Source of the DNA: Phascolomyces articulosus
Taxonomy: Eukaryota; Mucoromycota; Mucoromycetes; Mucorales; Lichtheimiaceae
Direction of reading: 5' to 3'
DNA: 64,000 nucleotides
NCBI GenBank assembly: GCA_025677815.1
Contig: JAIXMP010000005.1
Location: forward strand, 1,054,001 to 1,118,000
Part shown: positions 60,676 through 64,000 of the stretch, in pieces
Numbering within the stretch: position 1 is the first letter of the stretch
Layout: each line of letters begins with the position of its first letter
Made by a program: the position numbers and the translations under genes
The notes under the pieces: generated by a model
What the model was told of the DNA's origin: nothing
The model's input: the letters and a program-made list of their open reading frames with translations, nothing else
Databases searched by the model: none

Positions 60676-62603
60676 ATGAATTCTTCGATTGACGAATCAA
60701 CAGACGATTCACAAGGAACTATAACAACTACAGCAGTTATTTCTCCTCTTCTTCCGTCAACGAGTATAGCCACAGATTCTAGTTTGGTATCTGTTGCTAC
60801 TATACCTCCTACTCCTGTTATTAATAACAACACTACTACAACAACGGTAGCATCATCATTATCACTATCACCATCAGGATCACAGCAACAGCGTAGTATC
60901 AAGTCAGATCATCATCAAGTCAAAACGTTTCTTGCCAACTGTAACTTATCTCAATATTACAATGTCATGATCCAAGAAGGTTTTGATCAGCTTGAAGCGG
61001 TAAACATATATACATATATTATATTGTCTTTTATATATTATTAAAGCATATCCAACCTTTCATTTATATATTCCATAACACAAAAAAAAAATCTTAATTT
61101 AAGTAGCTGTTCGAAGTAACTGAACACGACCTGGAACAGATGGGTGTAAAACGAGGACATCGACGAGTAAGCATATATATATTCATTATATGTATATATG
61201 GAGGGATGGATGGACTGGTCGAGGATGTAATATATACTAATATCTACATGTAACATCTTGAATAGTTATTACAACGAGCAATTGCCAACAACAAAGGAAA
61301 ACCTAGTTATTCATCATCACTATACTTGAATCATCAGAATCTAGACTATTTTGGATCAAGTGATCAACCTGAAGGAGGTAAGCGTCTGTGAGTCCATGAG
61401 TATATATTATACATGAAAATGTACAAAAAAGCCAGCCATCCGACCCACCCCACATACACACATCTTCTTCCTCCACCCTCCTCTCCCCCCCAAAAAAATT
61501 CTCAAACAGCAAAATTTAAATGTATAATAAATGTTCTATATATATATATATATATATATATATTGAGTAGATTTGATGAACCGGGACAAATTTGTTCTTC
61601 TCACACCACCTAGCTCTCATACTTCATGTTCCACCACCGCTGCCACAACGATAGCAAGTACCAGTAGTGCGAGTGCCATTGTAAGTCATCGTGCCTCTGT
61701 GAGTTCCATGAGTGGAGGAACTCAAACAAGTTCTTCCAATGATGAAGAGACAAGTAGTACTGTGACAAGTGAGAATATCAACAAGATCTGGAAACGGAAA
61801 TACCGTCGACGAGCAAGAGCAGATGACAATGCACCTAAAAAGCCGCCATCGGCCTACGTCATGTTCTCAAATGATGTCCGTGCTGAACTCAAGGAACAAA
61901 ATCTTTCTTTTACGGCGCTTTCCAAAATCACAGGTGATCGATGGAAAAATCTCGACCCCAATCAAAGAAAAATATATGAAATGAGAGCCACGTTTGCAAA
62001 AGAGGATTATATATTGGCTTTGGAAAAATATGAATTAACGGATGAGCACAAGGTAAACATAAACTATTTATTTTTGTGATGATAGAGGTTTTTTTCGCTC
62101 ATTGCCATGGATTCCCCATCCTATATATTTTATATAAAAGCAATATCAACAATATTTGAATGAATTCCGGACAAGACATGAATCATCAGGTAAAAAAAAA
62201 AAATTATAGACTGTAGAATGGGAAAGATTTCTAATATAATTATATTCTACTAGTCGACAAGCCAAGAAAACGATCACGATCTTTTGAACGAAAAGAGATC
62301 GATCAAGGATCCACGTCTCCTTGTGAAAGCATGATATCAGATCCTTCAACAAATGAACTTCCTTCCGGTTCATCCACTACATCCAATCATCCAACATTAC
62401 AACAACAACACCCGAATCATCACCTTTTAAGAGAACCTCCACCACCACAGCAACAAGAAACACGATATCCATATTGGTTATTAAACGATACCACTTCCAC
62501 TCCATCAAACCATGAACCAACTTCTATATCTGATTTACCTACCATTGATGTATTATATCCAGACCAGACTCAACCACAACCTACGAGTGAAAATAACAAA
62601 TAA
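60676..62603 (+). CDS. SAM-domain plus HMG-box DNA-binding protein
   Basis: Six exons: 60676-60999, 61107-61166, 61266-61377, 61571-62052, 62141-62189 and 62254-62603 (1377 nt, 458 aa). Residues 1-75 are Thr/Ser-rich disorder. Residues about 80-143, assembled over three exons, form a sterile-alpha-motif domain: VKTFLANCNLSQYYNVMIQE, FDQLEALFEVTEHDLEQMGV, KRGHRRLLQRAI. After a Ser/Thr-rich spacer and a basic patch (KRKYRRRARADD) an HMG box runs from about 253: APKKPPSAYVMFSNDVRAEL, ITGDRWKNLDPNQRKIYEMR, EDYILALEKYE. The C-terminus is Pro/Gln/Ser-rich. A SAM domain fused to an HMG box suggests an oligomerising chromatin or transcription factor. It is not the sex-locus HMG protein as far as the sequence shows, since that type lacks a SAM domain. 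It converges with the next gene, 98 bp between stops. Confidence 0.88.
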
Positions 62604-62701
62604 CAACATTTATTAAAAATAGTAAAAAAAATGTAAACATCTTTTTTTTTTTTTTTTTTGTAAATGAACAAATTATATATAGTTATTATTATACATATTT
62701 T

Positions 62702-63430
62702 TCATAACGATGATAAAAAATCATTCAGTCCTAATCCACCACTTCCTTTCTTTTCTGCTTCCTTTGATTGCTGTCGACTTGCAAGCATGGCCTGTAAATG
62801 ATTCTTTTTACCACCCTTATTATTCTTTTTCTTTTTCTTATCAATACCAGCGGGATGTTGTTGTTGTTGATGTAGTGATCCTTTTTGTTGCGGTTGCTGC
62901 TGCTGCTGTTGTTTTTGTTTCTGTTTCTGTCCAGGTTGGTTGAATAATGATAAAGTATTGATATGAGTTGCTGCTGTATTACTAGTCATGGTAGTCATGG
63001 CTGCTGTATGGGTGGTATCTGAAGAGGAAGAGGAAGATGATAAATCAGCCTTTGGAATAGGAAAAGTAGAACCTTGAAACTTTTTTTTATATTGACATGC
63101 ATGGCATTGATAAACAAGTTGATTTTTTCTTTTTTTCAAACTGTCTTTATTATTTTTCTTTTGTTTGTTGTTGTTGTTATTCTCCTTTTTTTTCTTTTGC
63201 TTTTTGGATACTAGTTGTACTTGTGTATTCAATCCTGGAACATAAATTTGTCCACATCGTGGACAACATGATCGTGTAATCGACTTGGCGGGTACAAGAT
63301 CTTGTTGTCGTAAACATTGTTGAAACTCACTCATATAAAATCGAGATAATTCTGGACATGAGGCAAATACAACATGACTTGCTTGAAACAAGAATTCCAT
63401 TCGGCTTGATTGAGCCTTTACTTCAGTCAT
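62702..63430 (-). CDS. SNM1/Rpr2/RMP24-like protein (RNase P/MRP subunit family)
   Basis: A single-exon gene of 242 aa. Residues 1-50 form helices (EFLFQASHVVFASCPELSRF ... EFQQCLRQQ), followed by a zinc ribbon: Cys pair SCCPRCGQIYVPG at about 55-59, a basic Lys/Asn-rich insert, and a second pair QCHACQYKKKFQG at 109-112. The order (helices, C-x2-C, V-P-G-x-N-x-x-V strand, basic loop, C-x2-C, K-x-x-x-x-G) fits the Rpr2/Rpp21/Snm1 family, which also covers animal C18orf21. These proteins help assemble RNase P or MRP RNA. The C-terminal half is low-complexity (Ser, Gln and Lys runs) and ends GGLGLNDFLSSL, a short conserved-looking motif. Family inferred from pattern only. Confidence 0.65.
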   Translation of the reverse strand: MTEVKAQSSRMEFLFQASHVVFASCPELSRFYMSEFQQCLRQQDLVPAKSITRSCCPRCGQIYVPGLNTQVQLVSKKQKKKKENNNNNKQKKNNKDSLKKRKNQLVYQCHACQYKKKFQGSTFPIPKADLSSSSSSSDTTHTAAMTTMTSNTAATHINTLSLFNQPGQKQKQKQQQQQQPQQKGSLHQQQQHPAGIDKKKKKNNKGGKKNHLQAMLASRQQSKEAEKKGSGGLGLNDFLSSL

Positions 63431-63709
63431 AATATTAAGAATTTAAAAAAAAGAAGAGTAGAAAAAAATATGAAAAAAAAGGATAAGGGAATAATAATAA
63501 AAAAACGTATAATAATATGTAAACTATTTACAAAAAAAAATGTATGTATAGGTTTGTGGAGAGTGAAAGTGGATAAGAAAAAAAAAGTGGGAGCATTATT
63601 ATTATTATTATTTTGTGTAAGATTTTTTTTTGTTCAGTAGGAGAAAAACCTATTACACATTGTTACAAAAGAACAAATTGGGTATTATTATTTTTAATAT
63701 ATCCAATAA
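63431..63709. other. Short intergenic DNA
   Basis: Upstream region of the SNM1-like gene and downstream region of the gene at the right edge, both on the minus strand. A-rich; nothing else seen. Confidence 0.55.
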
Positions 63710-64000
63710 TTATGATACTCTGGAAGGAACAGGTTGAACAAATGATTGATATGGATGACTTAGTCGACGAGTATTATTGCTATTATCATTATGATTGTTG
63801 TTATTATTATTGTTAGGATGACCCATTACTTGATTTCCATGATGCTGCATCGTATTACTGTTATTATTATCCATAGTGATCAAAGTAGATGGTGCTGGAA
63901 AAGGCAATAAACGATTGGGACTATTATCATAAAACGATAATGACGATGATGTAGAAGTATTCGATTGCTGTTCCTCGTGACCTGCTGGTTCGATCCAAGC
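63710..64000 (-). CDS. 3' end of an Asn-rich protein gene (cut by the window edge)
   Basis: The minus-strand frame is open from the right edge (64000) to a stop at 63710, 96 codons. It starts AWIEPAGHEEQQSNTSTSSS, then LSFYDNSPNRLLPFPAPSTL, an Asn/His-rich stretch and SHPYQSFVQPVPSRVS at the end. Composition is like the disordered C-terminus of fungal transcription factors, as in the neighbouring genes, but no domain is visible in this part, so the product is unknown. Confidence 0.6.
   Translation of the reverse strand, partial: AWIEPAGHEEQQSNTSTSSSLSFYDNSPNRLLPFPAPSTLITMDNNNSNTMQHHGNQVMGHPNNNNNNNHNDNSNNTRRLSHPYQSFVQPVPSRVS

Overview
The window is nuclear DNA from a filamentous fungus, most likely an early-diverging Mucoromycota/Mucorales-type genome. 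The evidence is very AT-rich intergenic DNA full of homopolymers and AT/ATT microsatellites, intron-rich genes with short GT-AG introns, CAA/CAG-, AAT- and CAT-rich regulatory proteins, and housekeeping proteins that match fungal/animal orthologues. No rRNA, complete tRNA, CRISPR or bacterial operon structure is visible.

Layout. 1-7 kb: a nonsense-broken secreted-protein ORF (2135-2389), a three-exon proline-rich membrane protein with a Cys-rich tail (3039-3885) and a Ser/Asn-rich small protein (6525-6917). 7.9-16 kb: minus-strand genes for the E2 of 2-oxoglutarate dehydrogenase, a membrane-anchored SAM methyltransferase and a HET-domain protein. 16-22.4 kb: gene-poor, with broken exon-like relics. 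22.4-26 kb: a seven-helix membrane protein converging on DRG2 GTPase. 26-28.8 kb: empty. 28.9-34 kb: a cytochrome-b5/acyl-CoA dehydrogenase fusion (11 exons, one of only 4 nt) and a TPR/F-box/LRR protein. 34-38.2 kb: a foldback transposable element and a gag-like pseudo-ORF. 38.3-44.3 kb: an APC permease and the AP-2 mu subunit. 44.3-46.6 kb: relics. 46.7-54.8 kb: 3-ketodihydrosphingosine reductase, an HDA1-complex-subunit-like protein, a NagD/PHO13-type phosphatase and a TMEM242 homologue. 56.5-64 kb: a C2H2 zinc-finger factor head-to-head with a SAM+HMG-box factor, a SNM1/Rpr2-like protein and the 3' end of a further Asn-rich gene.

The genes do not form one pathway. They are ordinary eukaryotic single-gene units: mitochondrial metabolism (KGD2, TMEM242), peroxisomal or other acyl-CoA oxidation, sphingolipid synthesis, endocytosis, translation-linked GTPase function and transcription or chromatin control. 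Gene structures given below were reassembled by hand from splice sites, keeping the reading frame across every junction; all coding lengths were checked to be multiples of three.

I do not see a clearly new multi-gene system. The strongest unusual signals are the 4-nt microexon in the acyl-CoA dehydrogenase, the cytochrome b5 fusion with a peroxisome-like C-terminus, the palindromic foldback element with a 35-bp repeat expansion in one arm, the SAM-HMG fusion, the Cys-knot-like membrane protein recovered only by splicing, and several ORFs interrupted by a single stop codon.
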